Translations under genes and position numbers: made by a program
Notes under the pieces: generated by a model
Databases searched by the model: none
The model's input: only the letters and a program-made list of their open reading frames with translations
What the model was told of the DNA's origin: nothing
Part shown: positions 38,975 to 47,395 of the stretch, in pieces
Position numbering within the stretch: position 1 is the first letter of the stretch
How the letters are laid out: each line of letters starts with the position of its first letter
DNA from: Limnobacter thiooxidans
GTDB taxonomy: Bacteria > Pseudomonadota > Gammaproteobacteria > Burkholderiales > Burkholderiaceae_B
Length of the DNA: 64,000 nucleotides
Reading direction: 5' to 3'
NCBI RefSeq assembly: GCF_036323495.1
Contig: NZ_AP028947.1
Coordinates: 3,348,001-3,412,000 of the forward strand

Positions 38975-39047
38975 AAGCAAATGAAGATGCAATCTGTAGT
39001 AAAAAGTGCGTAAAATCAGGCCCTTCTATCACGCTTTGCCGCAGCAC

Positions 39048-40979
39048 ATGTTTCGTAAGCTTTGTCATTCACTCATTCAGGCCAGCGGTGTGGGCGTGCT
39101 GGCACTGACGATTTCAGGCTGCGCAATTGTCAGTGTGGGGTCTGTCAGTTCGGAAGATTACCTGTCGACCCGCCGTGGGGATGTGTTGACCACAGGAAAG
39201 CTGAGCGCCTCTGCGCGTACGGCCTTGCAGGTGGTGGGCATTGACGAGGCACGCTGCAACAGCAATATTCTGGCCTGCCGAAAGGCATTGATTGCGTCGG
39301 CAGGGCTGGGGGACGAGCAGCGACTGTCGGCTTTGTCAGAGCTTTGGCTTCAAGAAGCGCTTCAATACGAGGAAATGCAAAAACTTGAGCCGGTTAATAA
39401 CACGCTGAAAGCTGCCACCCTGTCGGCCTACCTTGAAAGCGCTCGCCATGCATACGCCTACCTGTTTTATACCGATCGCACCCCTGATTTACGCGCCATG
39501 GAAGACCGGCAGGCGCAGGTTCGGGACTATTACAATTTTTCCACGCAACAGGCTGTAGTGGGTTTGTTCAACCGCTACAGGAACCAGCTTGAAAAATCGG
39601 TTTCTCAAGAAAAGACCTATTTGTTGGACTTCTCCCCCTGGAAAGTCAGCGGCAGCACGGCAGGCCTCAGCCTGAGCCACAAGGGCCAGTTGCCCAATGA
39701 GCTGGTTGCTGCGTCTGCACTCACTTTCAAAGGGCTGCGTAACCAGTATCGGCGTGATGGCCTGGGCGCTGAACTGGTGGCAGTGTTTGCCAGCAGTGTG
39801 GTAAAGCAGGAAGACGAGAACAAGCCCTGGAGTGAAACACCCTTTCCATCAGTGACTGTGATGCTACGCTTTCCCGGCAACAGCATTGAATCAGTGCTGG
39901 CCGGAAACCAGGTCGAATTGCAGGGCTTTGACCCGCACAAGAATGTGAGTGTGGATGTTCGAGGCATTCGGGTGCCGCTGGCCGCCAATTTCACGTCTGG
40001 GTACGGGCTATGGCTGGCCCGTTCGGGCTTCGCACAGGAAAGCCTGTTGTCCTTGATCGGGCGAAGTGAAACCCTGGACAAACCACGCATTTATTTGATG
40101 CAACCTTTTGACCCCAACCGCCGGGTGATTCTGATGTTGCACGGTTTGGCCAGTAGCCCGGAGGCGTGGGTGAATGTGGCCAACGAGGTACTGGGTGATG
40201 AGGAGTTGCGGCAGAATTTCCAGATTTGGCAGGTGTATTACCCCACCAACCTGCCCCTGCCATTCAACAACCGGGAAATTCGGGATGCGGTGGATGCAAC
40301 CCTGAAAAACTTTGACCCGCAAGGCAGCCGCAGGGCTTCCAGAGACATGGTACTGATTGGCCACAGCATGGGTGGTGTATTGGCGCGTTTGATGGTGTCG
40401 GACTCAGGCGACCAGTTGTGGGAATCGGTATTGGATCGATACAGTATTTCCCGGCAAAGGGAGCAGCGGTTGCGCCAGAAAATCGAGCCCTATGTGATAT
40501 TCAAGGCCATGCCACAACCCACACGTGCCATTTTTATTGCAGCGCCCCACCGTGGCACCCCTTATGCAGAAAACCGGTTTGCACGCTTTGTGTCTGGGTT
40601 GATCCGTCTACCCGCCACGGTGTTGAGCAGGGTAACGGAAATTGGGCAACTGCTTGTGAATTCTGACAATGCATCAGACGAGCCCTTGGTAGGTGCCATC
40701 AACAGCATCAAGAACCTGAGCGATCAGGATCCCTTTGTGCAAGAGTCGGCAAAATTGCCGATTTCGAACAAGGTCAAGTTTCATTCCATTATGGGCAATG
40801 ACACGCCGAAATTGACACTGGAGGACAGCAGCGATGGCGTAGTGCCGTATGCCAGCGCAAAGCTTAAGGGTGCTGCTTCGGAATTGGTGGTCGATTCCTG
40901 GCACAGCGTGCAGGAAACACCTGAAGCCATCGTGGAAGTTCGCCGAATACTGCGTGAACACCTGGATTCATTGCAGTAA
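39048..40979 (+). CDS. Alpha/beta-hydrolase lipoprotein (lipase/esterase-like)
   Basis: 643 residues from the ATG at 39048. The N-terminus MFRKLCHSLIQASGVGVLALTISGC is a lipoprotein signal with cysteine in the lipobox (LTISGC). The hydrolase domain lies in the C-terminal half: HGLASSPEAW (oxyanion region), nucleophile elbow VLIGHSMGGVLARL (G-H-S-M-G), and late APHRGTPYA and DSSDGVVPYASA (candidate acidic residue), WHSVQETP (candidate histidine). The N-terminal ~300 residues are helical and of unknown function. It is likely a membrane-anchored lipase or esterase. An earlier GTG at 39006 is possible but would bury the signal peptide. Confidence 0.8.
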   Translation: MFRKLCHSLIQASGVGVLALTISGCAIVSVGSVSSEDYLSTRRGDVLTTGKLSASARTALQVVGIDEARCNSNILACRKALIASAGLGDEQRLSALSELWLQEALQYEEMQKLEPVNNTLKAATLSAYLESARHAYAYLFYTDRTPDLRAMEDRQAQVRDYYNFSTQQAVVGLFNRYRNQLEKSVSQEKTYLLDFSPWKVSGSTAGLSLSHKGQLPNELVAASALTFKGLRNQYRRDGLGAELVAVFASSVVKQEDENKPWSETPFPSVTVMLRFPGNSIESVLAGNQVELQGFDPHKNVSVDVRGIRVPLAANFTSGYGLWLARSGFAQESLLSLIGRSETLDKPRIYLMQPFDPNRRVILMLHGLASSPEAWVNVANEVLGDEELRQNFQIWQVYYPTNLPLPFNNREIRDAVDATLKNFDPQGSRRASRDMVLIGHSMGGVLARLMVSDSGDQLWESVLDRYSISRQREQRLRQKIEPYVIFKAMPQPTRAIFIAAPHRGTPYAENRFARFVSGLIRLPATVLSRVTEIGQLLVNSDNASDEPLVGAINSIKNLSDQDPFVQESAKLPISNKVKFHSIMGNDTPKLTLEDSSDGVVPYASAKLKGAASELVVDSWHSVQETPEAIVEVRRILREHLDSLQ

Positions 40980-40982
40980 GTG

Positions 40983-42011
40983 ATGTCGCGCAATTCAACC
41001 ATTGATTTGCTAAAAGCCCTGGCATCACAGGTCATTGTGATGCACCACCTGTTGCTGTACACACCCATGTCGCCTGCTTTGCGGGCTGAGTGGCCTGCGC
41101 TGTTGGGTTTCATCGCAGACGAAGGTCGGTATGTAGTTCAGATTTTTTTGGTGATCGGTGGTTTTTTAGCCAGCCAGTCGCTATTCAATATGCTGAAACA
41201 AGGCAGGGTGGTAGCTCCCTGGAAGCTGCTGAAGAAGCGCTACGTGCGCCTGGCCAAACCGTTTTGGGTGGCAATTGCTGTGGCTGTGTTGCTGAGCTGG
41301 CTGGCCGGCAAAATTGCAGTGCACGAGGAGGTGTCTGATTTGCCGGACCTGATGCAATTGCTGGCCCATGTGTTTCTGCTGCACGATGTGGTGGGCGTGG
41401 AAGCGTTGTCTGCAGGCGTGTGGTACGTGGCGATCGACCTTCAACTGTTTGCGGTGATGGTGTTAATGAGCTGGTTGAGCCAACGGCTGGGAAATGTCAG
41501 CTGGATACAGCCTGAATATACCTTGTTGCTGCTTGCAGGCGCGATGGCGGTGTCGTCGCTGTGGTGGTGGAACCTGCATGCAGGGCACGATGAATGGGCC
41601 TGGTATTTTTTCGGCTCGTATGGGCTGGGTGTGATCGCCTACTGGGCGCAGCGTGAGGGGAAAGCAGGCTTGGGTAGTGCCCTGATTTTGGGGTTGCTGA
41701 GCCTGGCCCTGTGGATTGACTGGCGTGAACGCCTTTTGCTGACCGGGTTGACCGCCCTGCTTTTGTTGAACAGTTATCACCTGGAGCAGTTATTGGCAAA
41801 CCTGGTTCGCGGCCCAGTGCGCTGGCTGGGCGATATTTCATACTCGGTATTCCTGATTCACTACGGCATTGCGGTGTTTGCAAGTTCAGTGGTAATTGCC
41901 TTGGATCATCAGGGCATGTCGTCGAACTTGCTGGCCTTTGTGGTGACCTGGGCAGTGAGCATATTGGCAGGGTGGGTGTTGTATCGGTTGGTTGAGCAGG
42001 GTGGAGCTTAG
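40983..42011 (+). CDS. Acyltransferase family 3 membrane protein (OafA/YrhL-like)
   Basis: 342 residues from ATG at 40983 (a GTG codon directly precedes it). About ten hydrophobic helices run through the chain. The N-terminus IDLLKALASQVIVMHHLLLY has the family's R/K-x-x-A ... H-H signature near the start of helix 1, where the histidine is catalytic in other members. The ending DISYSVFLIHYG is also characteristic. It would O-acetylate a sugar of lipopolysaccharide, capsule or peptidoglycan. Three bases after the lipase gene, so probably one operon. Confidence 0.82.
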   Translation: MSRNSTIDLLKALASQVIVMHHLLLYTPMSPALRAEWPALLGFIADEGRYVVQIFLVIGGFLASQSLFNMLKQGRVVAPWKLLKKRYVRLAKPFWVAIAVAVLLSWLAGKIAVHEEVSDLPDLMQLLAHVFLLHDVVGVEALSAGVWYVAIDLQLFAVMVLMSWLSQRLGNVSWIQPEYTLLLLAGAMAVSSLWWWNLHAGHDEWAWYFFGSYGLGVIAYWAQREGKAGLGSALILGLLSLALWIDWRERLLLTGLTALLLLNSYHLEQLLANLVRGPVRWLGDISYSVFLIHYGIAVFASSVVIALDHQGMSSNLLAFVVTWAVSILAGWVLYRLVEQGGA

Positions 42012-42022
42012 CTGGCAGACGC

Positions 42023-42697
42023 CTACATTGTGGGATACAGACCATATCTTCTAAGGTGTGCTTCAGTGTCCTCGTGATATTGCTGCAGCCAATAGTATTT
42101 GGCTTCTATCGCCACTCGATTTTTGTTTTTGAGCAAAGCTTTCTCTATTGCTTTTTGGTGAGGCTTCAGCATCCAGAACTGGACTCCCAAATAGTTAAGT
42201 GACGTCACCCCGTCTGCTGCCCTGTAAACAAACACATCTTGGAATGATTCTGAAAGCTCGGCGAGGACAGAATGATCAAGAACCACACGGGGAAAGATCG
42301 CGGACTTTTCTTCCGATACAACTTTCACCACACCCGGTCCGAAAACAAACTTCTCATGAATCATCATGTCTCCAATAATCACTGCCCCCCTCAAGAAAAG
42401 CTCAGATTCTAGGAAGAAATGCTGTATTTGACAGGCCACTTCTTGAAGAAAACCAGCGATCTGTTGCTCTCTCAACTTTTTACTTGTTGAATTAAGAGGG
42501 AATGCGGCAAAAACATTGTCAGTAAAAGTTTTAACCACTGGGCTACCATCGGGCCCCATGGCATTCAAGCGTCGCTCAAATTCCAGGATTGACGATAGAA
42601 AAAATTCAGCCGCCAAAAGATTTTGATTTGAAAAAATCTCAGCCCCTCCCAGTACATCAAGGTATGCGCAAATATGGGACTTTAATTCGATCTTCAT
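42023..42697 (-). CDS. Small class III nucleotidyl-cyclase-like protein
   Basis: 224 residues from the ATG at 42697 (a TTG 12 bases earlier is the alternative). Its layout follows half of a class III cyclase: AYLDVLGG with an Asp (~11), then FTDNVFAAFP (~55-64) where cyclases have G-D-A, then LFLRGAVIIGDMMIHEKFVFGPGVVKVVSEEKSAIFPRVVL, like the R-x-G-I-x-x-G / G-x-x-V-N-x-A stretch. Both metal-type aspartates exist; the catalytic Asn/Arg pair is not obvious. It is AT-richer than neighbours. Proteins of this kind are found near defence genes, including Pycsar cyclases, but no effector is adjacent here. Confidence 0.55.
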   Translation of the reverse strand: MKIELKSHICAYLDVLGGAEIFSNQNLLAAEFFLSSILEFERRLNAMGPDGSPVVKTFTDNVFAAFPLNSTSKKLREQQIAGFLQEVACQIQHFFLESELFLRGAVIIGDMMIHEKFVFGPGVVKVVSEEKSAIFPRVVLDHSVLAELSESFQDVFVYRAADGVTSLNYLGVQFWMLKPHQKAIEKALLKNKNRVAIEAKYYWLQQYHEDTEAHLRRYGLYPTM

Positions 42698-42748
42698 CGC
42701 TACCGACAAAAAATTAGGTTCTTACAACTTATAGCTTTTTGCCAAAAC

Positions 42749-43297
42749 TCAGTTTCCCCTCCAGAATCTGTACTGGGCACTGTAATTAACATCTGCCTTT
42801 TCACCTTCATTGCTTTCAGAACACTTGCCTTTCGGCGCGGCACCACCCTTCGTGTTCACACGCTGAATGTAGGTGATTGCTGTCAACTCACCCAAGCCAC
42901 CCGACACATCGGCCTTGGCCAATTGAAGCGGAATATTTTTTTCACCATTGGGCGACACGGCCACTTGTGAACCGGTCACAAATGAGTTGTCTTTCAAGGA
43001 CCAACGAGCGGGTGGTCCCGAATAGGTTCCAATTTCCTTACCTTCACTGTCTTTCAATACGGCCTGCGGCTTGACCATGGTCCACTTGTAGGCGGTCAGG
43101 GGGTCTTTCTCTTTTCGGCACTCGTAAGTAATTGTTCCCTCAGCCTGGGCTTGCAGCACAAGTTTGTTGCCGACTGCCACCTGAATAAGTGCAGGCAGGT
43201 TTTTTTGTGCGGGGTCTGTTTGGGCAAATGCCTGCTGCTGAAATGCGAAGGTGCCTATGCAAACAGAAAGCAGTGTGGCTTTGAAGGCAGGTTTCAT
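42749..43297 (-). CDS. DUF3455 family secreted protein
   Basis: 182 residues from the ATG at 43297. The ATG at 43306 is only two bases after the AAGGAG site and so less likely. Signal peptide MKPAFKATLLSVCIGTFAFQQQAFA ends at an A-x-A site. The mature part has the DUF3455 pattern: GTITYECRKE, WTMVKPQAVLKDSEGKEIGTYSGPPARWSLKDNSFVTG, then IQRVNTKGGAAPKGKC and NYSAQYRFW at the end. Function unknown; expected in the periplasm or outside the cell. Confidence 0.82.
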   Translation of the reverse strand: MKPAFKATLLSVCIGTFAFQQQAFAQTDPAQKNLPALIQVAVGNKLVLQAQAEGTITYECRKEKDPLTAYKWTMVKPQAVLKDSEGKEIGTYSGPPARWSLKDNSFVTGSQVAVSPNGEKNIPLQLAKADVSGGLGELTAITYIQRVNTKGGAAPKGKCSESNEGEKADVNYSAQYRFWRGN

Positions 43298-43430
43298 GAA
43301 TGACATTGCTCCTTACGGGGTAATGTAAGTTAACGTGACCCGGCAAGGAATCGTTTACAAAATAAAGCAGGCACAGTCTGCGCAGCATGTTTGATGGAAT
43401 CAGAACCGAGGCGACACGTTACGGAATTTC

Positions 43431-44042
43431 TCAGATGTTTTGCGGCCTTGCCAATTCAAAATTGCTGCGGGTGATGCAATAGCCATCGCCCGCCAGCTTG
43501 CCCACGGCGTCCAGCAAGTCGTTAGCAATCAAGCCAGCGCGCAAGGCGGCGTCATTGACCTCTACACCCAGTACGTCCAGCAGCATCATGCTGCCTGCCA
43601 TGGCGCCTTCGCCCACCAATTTCACTTCGCGCAAGTTGCATTCAAAACGCACCAGTGCGTCTTCAACACCGGGTGCTGTGACTGAATTGCTGAGTGATTT
43701 TTTCAAGCCTGCTTTTTCAAACTCGTCCACTTCAGGCGGGTAATCACCGCAACTTGTGTTCATGGCGTCCACCAGCACGTGGCTGACAATGTTCACCACG
43801 CATTCGCGGGTGGCCTGCAGGTTGCTCAGCGTGTCCTTCGCAGCCCGTTCGCGTGGGTTGACCTGCACCACGCACAACACGGGCGGGCTGCAACTGGCCA
43901 CCGTAAAAAATGAATAGGGCGCCAGGTTGGCAACACCCTGTTCACTGAGGGTGCTAACCCAGGCAATTGGGCGAGGCACTACGGCCCCAGTGAGCAGCTG
44001 GTAGTTTTCGCGGGGGGTGATTTTGGAGGTGTTGAAGTACAT
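43431..44042 (-). CDS. Flavin reductase-like FMN-binding protein
   Basis: 203 residues from the ATG at 44042, after a TTG alternative at 44054. The sequence SKITPRENYQLLTGAVVPRPIAWVSTLSEQGVANLAPYSFFTVASCSPPVLCV is the standard beginning of the flavin reductase / HpaC-like split-barrel family. The Thr-rich FMN-binding and dimer contacts are in the same place as in known members. It probably reduces FMN or acts on a small substrate; partner unknown. Stands alone. Confidence 0.85.
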   Translation of the reverse strand: MYFNTSKITPRENYQLLTGAVVPRPIAWVSTLSEQGVANLAPYSFFTVASCSPPVLCVVQVNPRERAAKDTLSNLQATRECVVNIVSHVLVDAMNTSCGDYPPEVDEFEKAGLKKSLSNSVTAPGVEDALVRFECNLREVKLVGEGAMAGSMMLLDVLGVEVNDAALRAGLIANDLLDAVGKLAGDGYCITRSNFELARPQNI

Positions 44043-44115
44043 ACCGGAGGCCAAGTTTGTTCAATGGTGGGTTGGTGCTTATAGTTTAGCCTCAATAAAT
44101 ACGTGGAGCGACTGA

Positions 44116-45453
44116 ATGACTTTGACGGTGAAAGTGATTCTGGGCATGGTGCTTGGAATTGTGGTGGGCTTGGCGATCAATTTTTCGGGGCTGAATGCCG
44201 AGGGCAGTTTTGTTCAGAAATTTGTGACCAGCGGCCTGTTCCACATTGTGGGCAAAATGTTTATCAATGCGCTGAACATGCTGGTGGTTCCACTGGTGCT
44301 GTTTTCACTGATCTGCGGGGTGTGCGGCATTGGTGACATCAAATTGCTGGGCAAAATTGGCACCAAGTCATTCGGCTTTTACATGTTGACCACCGCCGTG
44401 GCCATTGCCAGTGCAATTCTGATTGCTGTGGGTCTGGGTATTGGCGAGGGCATGAATGCGCGCAGCAGTGCGGAGTTTTCAGCGCGGGAAGCCCCTGCTT
44501 TATCCGATGTATTGATCAACATTATTCCGACCAACCCCATCAATGCGATGGCACAGGGCGAAATGCTGTCGATTATTTTCTTCGCGATTTTGCTGGGTGT
44601 GAGCCTGTTGCTGGTAGGCAAAAAAGCCCGCAAAGTAATTGATCTGATCGAAATCTTGAATGAAGCCATGATGAAAATGGTGAGCATCATCATGGCCCTT
44701 GCACCGTATGCCGTGTTCTGCCTGCTGGCCAAGGCCATGGCCGAACTTGGGGTGGAATTGTTTGCCCAGTTGATCGGCTTTGTGCTGGTGGCGGGCGGGG
44801 TGATGTTGCTACATTTGTTTGTCACGCTGCTGATTTTTCTCAAGGTTTTCTCGGGGCTGAACCCGGTGACCTTCATGAAAAAAATCCGCAATGTGCAGGT
44901 GTTTGCTTTCAGTACATCGAGTTCCAACGCCACCATCCCGGTGACACTGCGCACGGTGACCGAACGCATGGGTGTGAACAATTCCGTGGCGTCGTTCACA
45001 GTGCCTTTCGGCGCCACCATCAACATGGATGGCACGGCCATCATGCAGGGCGTGGCGACGGTGTTCATTGCCAACCTGTATGGTGTTGAACTGGGTATGA
45101 CAGGCTATTTGACAGTGATCATGATGTCGGTATTGGCATCAATCGGCACGGCTGGTGTTCCGGGCGCGGGCCTGATCATGCTGTCCATGGTGTTTGCCCA
45201 GGTGGGTCTGCCGCTGGAAGGCATTGGTTTGATTCTGGGTGTGGACCGTTTGCTGGACATGCTGCGCACGGCAGTGAATGTGAGCGGCGATGCGGTGGTT
45301 TCACTGATAGTGGCCAAAAGCGAAGGCAAGCTGGACGAGGCGGTGTACAACGACCAAGCCCTTGAATCCAGTGACAAGGGCGGCATTCATGTGAACAGCG
45401 AGCCTGGTCGGGATTTTTCGAAAGCCATGGCCACTGCCTACAAAGGCAATTGA
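44116..45453 (+). CDS. Dicarboxylate/amino acid:cation symporter (DAACS family)
   Basis: 445 residues. Core signatures of the glutamate-type transporters: FSTSSSNATIPVT (~278-290, serine-rich hairpin loop), VPFGATINMDGTAIM (~302-316, cation-binding N-M-D-G-T), and SIGTAGVPGAG (~343-353, second hairpin). About eight helices and two re-entrant loops. It imports C4-dicarboxylates, glutamate, aspartate or serine/threonine with Na+ or H+; the substrate cannot be fixed here. Ends one base from the convergent yaeQ gene. Confidence 0.92.
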   Translation: MTLTVKVILGMVLGIVVGLAINFSGLNAEGSFVQKFVTSGLFHIVGKMFINALNMLVVPLVLFSLICGVCGIGDIKLLGKIGTKSFGFYMLTTAVAIASAILIAVGLGIGEGMNARSSAEFSAREAPALSDVLINIIPTNPINAMAQGEMLSIIFFAILLGVSLLLVGKKARKVIDLIEILNEAMMKMVSIIMALAPYAVFCLLAKAMAELGVELFAQLIGFVLVAGGVMLLHLFVTLLIFLKVFSGLNPVTFMKKIRNVQVFAFSTSSSNATIPVTLRTVTERMGVNNSVASFTVPFGATINMDGTAIMQGVATVFIANLYGVELGMTGYLTVIMMSVLASIGTAGVPGAGLIMLSMVFAQVGLPLEGIGLILGVDRLLDMLRTAVNVSGDAVVSLIVAKSEGKLDEAVYNDQALESSDKGGIHVNSEPGRDFSKAMATAYKGN

Positions 45454-45978
45454 TCAGGGCTTGAGAATGATGGGCTGTATAGCAGACTCACCAAGGTACA
45501 CCGTGCCTTCCTGAATGGTGCAGGAAAGCGCCATGTTGCGCTGGGCCAGTTTGGCCAGCGTGGCACCGTCTTCGACACTGAGTTGCAGCACCTGGACCTT
45601 GTCGAGTTTGTTGAGCCAGTCCTGGTTCTGCCTCCACCACACTTCGGCCGAGCGGGTGTAGCAGTAAATCACCACGCGGCCTGACCGGCCGCAGGCCTTC
45701 CTGATGCGGCTTTCATCAGGCTGACCCACATCAACCCAGACCTTGATTTCGCCAGTGGGGTCGACTTCCCACACAGCGGCCTCTTCTTCAGCTGACAAGC
45801 CTTTGCCAAACTGCACGTCTTGACCGGCGTGCATGGCAAACGCCAACAGGCGAACCATCATGCGTTCTTCGGTTTCAGAGGGGTGCAAAGCGAGCGTCAG
45901 CGGATACTGCGCGAAGTGGTTGCGGTCCAGGTCGGACACGTCCAGTTGAACTTTGTAAACGGTGGCTCGAAGGGCCAT
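45454..45978 (-). CDS. yaeQ: YaeQ family protein
   Basis: 174 residues, usual size. The N-terminus MALRATVYKVQLDVSDLDRNHFAQYPLTLALHPSETEERMMVRLLAFAMHAG and the later EVDPTGEIKVWVDVGQPDESRIRKACGRSG are typical of YaeQ, a PD-(D/E)xK-like fold protein. In E. coli overexpression of the homologue suppresses loss of RfaH; its molecular role is not clear. Directly adjoins the end of the symporter gene on the opposite strand. Confidence 0.92.
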   Translation of the reverse strand: MALRATVYKVQLDVSDLDRNHFAQYPLTLALHPSETEERMMVRLLAFAMHAGQDVQFGKGLSAEEEAAVWEVDPTGEIKVWVDVGQPDESRIRKACGRSGRVVIYCYTRSAEVWWRQNQDWLNKLDKVQVLQLSVEDGATLAKLAQRNMALSCTIQEGTVYLGESAIQPIILKP

Positions 45979-46033
45979 GGCAGCTCGCGGTTTGAAACGA
46001 TCAAACCGCGATTATCGCTGATTACGACATCAA

Positions 46034-47371
46034 TTAACGACCCATGCGGCGCAAGGCTGCAGTGGAAAAGTCAGCCGGTGTGTACTTCTTGCCAAACTCG
46101 GCAAACTTTTCTTCGTTGGTCAAACCACCCACCAGGTAGCGGCGCGACTGCAAGTCGTACAGCACTTCGCCGGTACCGGCAAAGGTGGGTACATGGTAAG
46201 CCTGCACACCATACACTTCACGAACACGCCACAGGGTGTTGCGGCTGTCGTATTGATCGGCATGCAAAACCGCCCAGGAATCTTCATCAACGTAGAACAC
46301 ACGCTTGGCATAAATGTGACGCTTGCCCGGCTTCAGTGTCGCTTCAACCACCCAGACGCGGTGCAACTCATAGCGCACGAAGTCGGGGTTGACGTGACTT
46401 TTCTGAACGATCTGGTTGTACTTCAAGGTGCGATCGGCAATCTTGTAGTTGTTGTAAGGCACGTACATTTCTTTTTTGCCGATCAACTTCCACTCGTACC
46501 GGTCGGGTGAACCGTTGAAGCCGTTCAAGTCGTCGTTGGTTCGCAGGCCGTCGGAACCGATACCCGGGGAGTCGTAAGCCAGTTCAGGTGCACGAATGAC
46601 ACGGCGCTGACCCGGGTTGTACTGCCAGGCCAAACGAGGTTCGGCAACCTGGTTGATGGGCTCGTGCACCAGGGCCACATCGCCTGCTGCGTTGGCGGGT
46701 GCCGTGATCTGGTTCATGAAGTAGAGAATGCGGTTTTCTTCAGGGCTGTCCATGTAGGAAGCCAACGCCACGGTTTCAATTCGCTTGCCCACTGTGAATG
46801 AACCATCGGATTGAACAGGGAAGTCAGCGGAGTAACGAACCACCGAGCCACCCAGGTCACGGAAGTTGTGGTTCCAGATCACTTCCACACCGCTTTTGGG
46901 CACAGGGAATGGAATGTTCGATTTCTTGATGCCCTGCACGCCGCTTCCACCGTCCACCAGCTTCACATTCGGCGCTTCGGCCTTGGCCGCGTCGTACACC
47001 GCCTGACGATACGCGGCGGTGCGGTGGGTTTTGTACACATTCATTTTGTAGGTGGGGTAACGCTTCATCATTTCAATTTGACCCGCCGTCAAATTGGCCT
47101 GGTACTGGGCCATGTTGGCCGAGGAAATGGTGAAGAGGGGCTTCTCGCCAGCGAAGGGGTCCACGTAACCGGTTTCTGGGTTGAAGCCTTTGGGGATACT
47201 GTTCAATCCACCGGTCCAGTCGGGAATGGTACCTGCGGCATTGCCTTTTTTCTCGGCCCCGACCGGGGTCAGGCTTTTGCCCAGTTCGGACAGGTCATTG
47301 GCCTGCACCACGCCTGTGGCCAGAACAATGGCCGCTGCCAGCAAACCGGACTTTAACTTGAGAACTGCCAT
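46034..47371 (-). CDS. DUF1329 family periplasmic or outer-membrane-associated protein
   Basis: 445 residues. Signal peptide MAVLKLKSGLLAAAIVLATGVVQA, then the DUF1329 pattern of Tyr/Trp-rich segments: SNIPFPVPKSGVEVIWNHNFRDLGGS, EPRLAWQYNPGQRRVIRAPELAYDSPG, NGFNGSPDRYEWKLIGKKEMYVPYNNYK, and RHIYAKRVFYVDEDSWAVLHADQYD near the end. Proteins of this family are often encoded with lipid- or sterol-related genes and outer membrane proteins; fold is LolA-like. It lies 24 bases after the gene at 47396 and is probably its operon partner, under control of the divergent TetR gene. Confidence 0.88.
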   Translation of the reverse strand: MAVLKLKSGLLAAAIVLATGVVQANDLSELGKSLTPVGAEKKGNAAGTIPDWTGGLNSIPKGFNPETGYVDPFAGEKPLFTISSANMAQYQANLTAGQIEMMKRYPTYKMNVYKTHRTAAYRQAVYDAAKAEAPNVKLVDGGSGVQGIKKSNIPFPVPKSGVEVIWNHNFRDLGGSVVRYSADFPVQSDGSFTVGKRIETVALASYMDSPEENRILYFMNQITAPANAAGDVALVHEPINQVAEPRLAWQYNPGQRRVIRAPELAYDSPGIGSDGLRTNDDLNGFNGSPDRYEWKLIGKKEMYVPYNNYKIADRTLKYNQIVQKSHVNPDFVRYELHRVWVVEATLKPGKRHIYAKRVFYVDEDSWAVLHADQYDSRNTLWRVREVYGVQAYHVPTFAGTGEVLYDLQSRRYLVGGLTNEEKFAEFGKKYTPADFSTAALRRMGR

Positions 47372-47395
47372 GTCATGTCTCCTCGTGTTGAGTGT

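Larger units (their letters stand above)
38196..39047. other. Noncoding 850-bp stretch with repeats between metH and the lipase gene
   Basis: No convincing gene on either strand; open frames here are short with no ribosome binding site or recognisable product. It holds short direct repeats: GTTTGCTCAGGCG at 38322 and 38375, CTTCGTTTGC at 38345 and 38371, GTTCGCAGCCTG at 38648 and 38698, an imperfect ~47-bp repeat at 38867 and 38928 (61-bp spacing), and a large foldable inverted repeat (38404-38529). The promoter of metH must be at its left end and that of the lipase gene at its right end. Confidence 0.7.

Noticed and set aside
42023..43297. Cyclase-fold protein plus neighbouring DUF3455 gene as a Pycsar pair
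   Set aside because: The DUF3455 protein has a secretion signal and no effector domain or transmembrane helices typical of Pycsar effectors.
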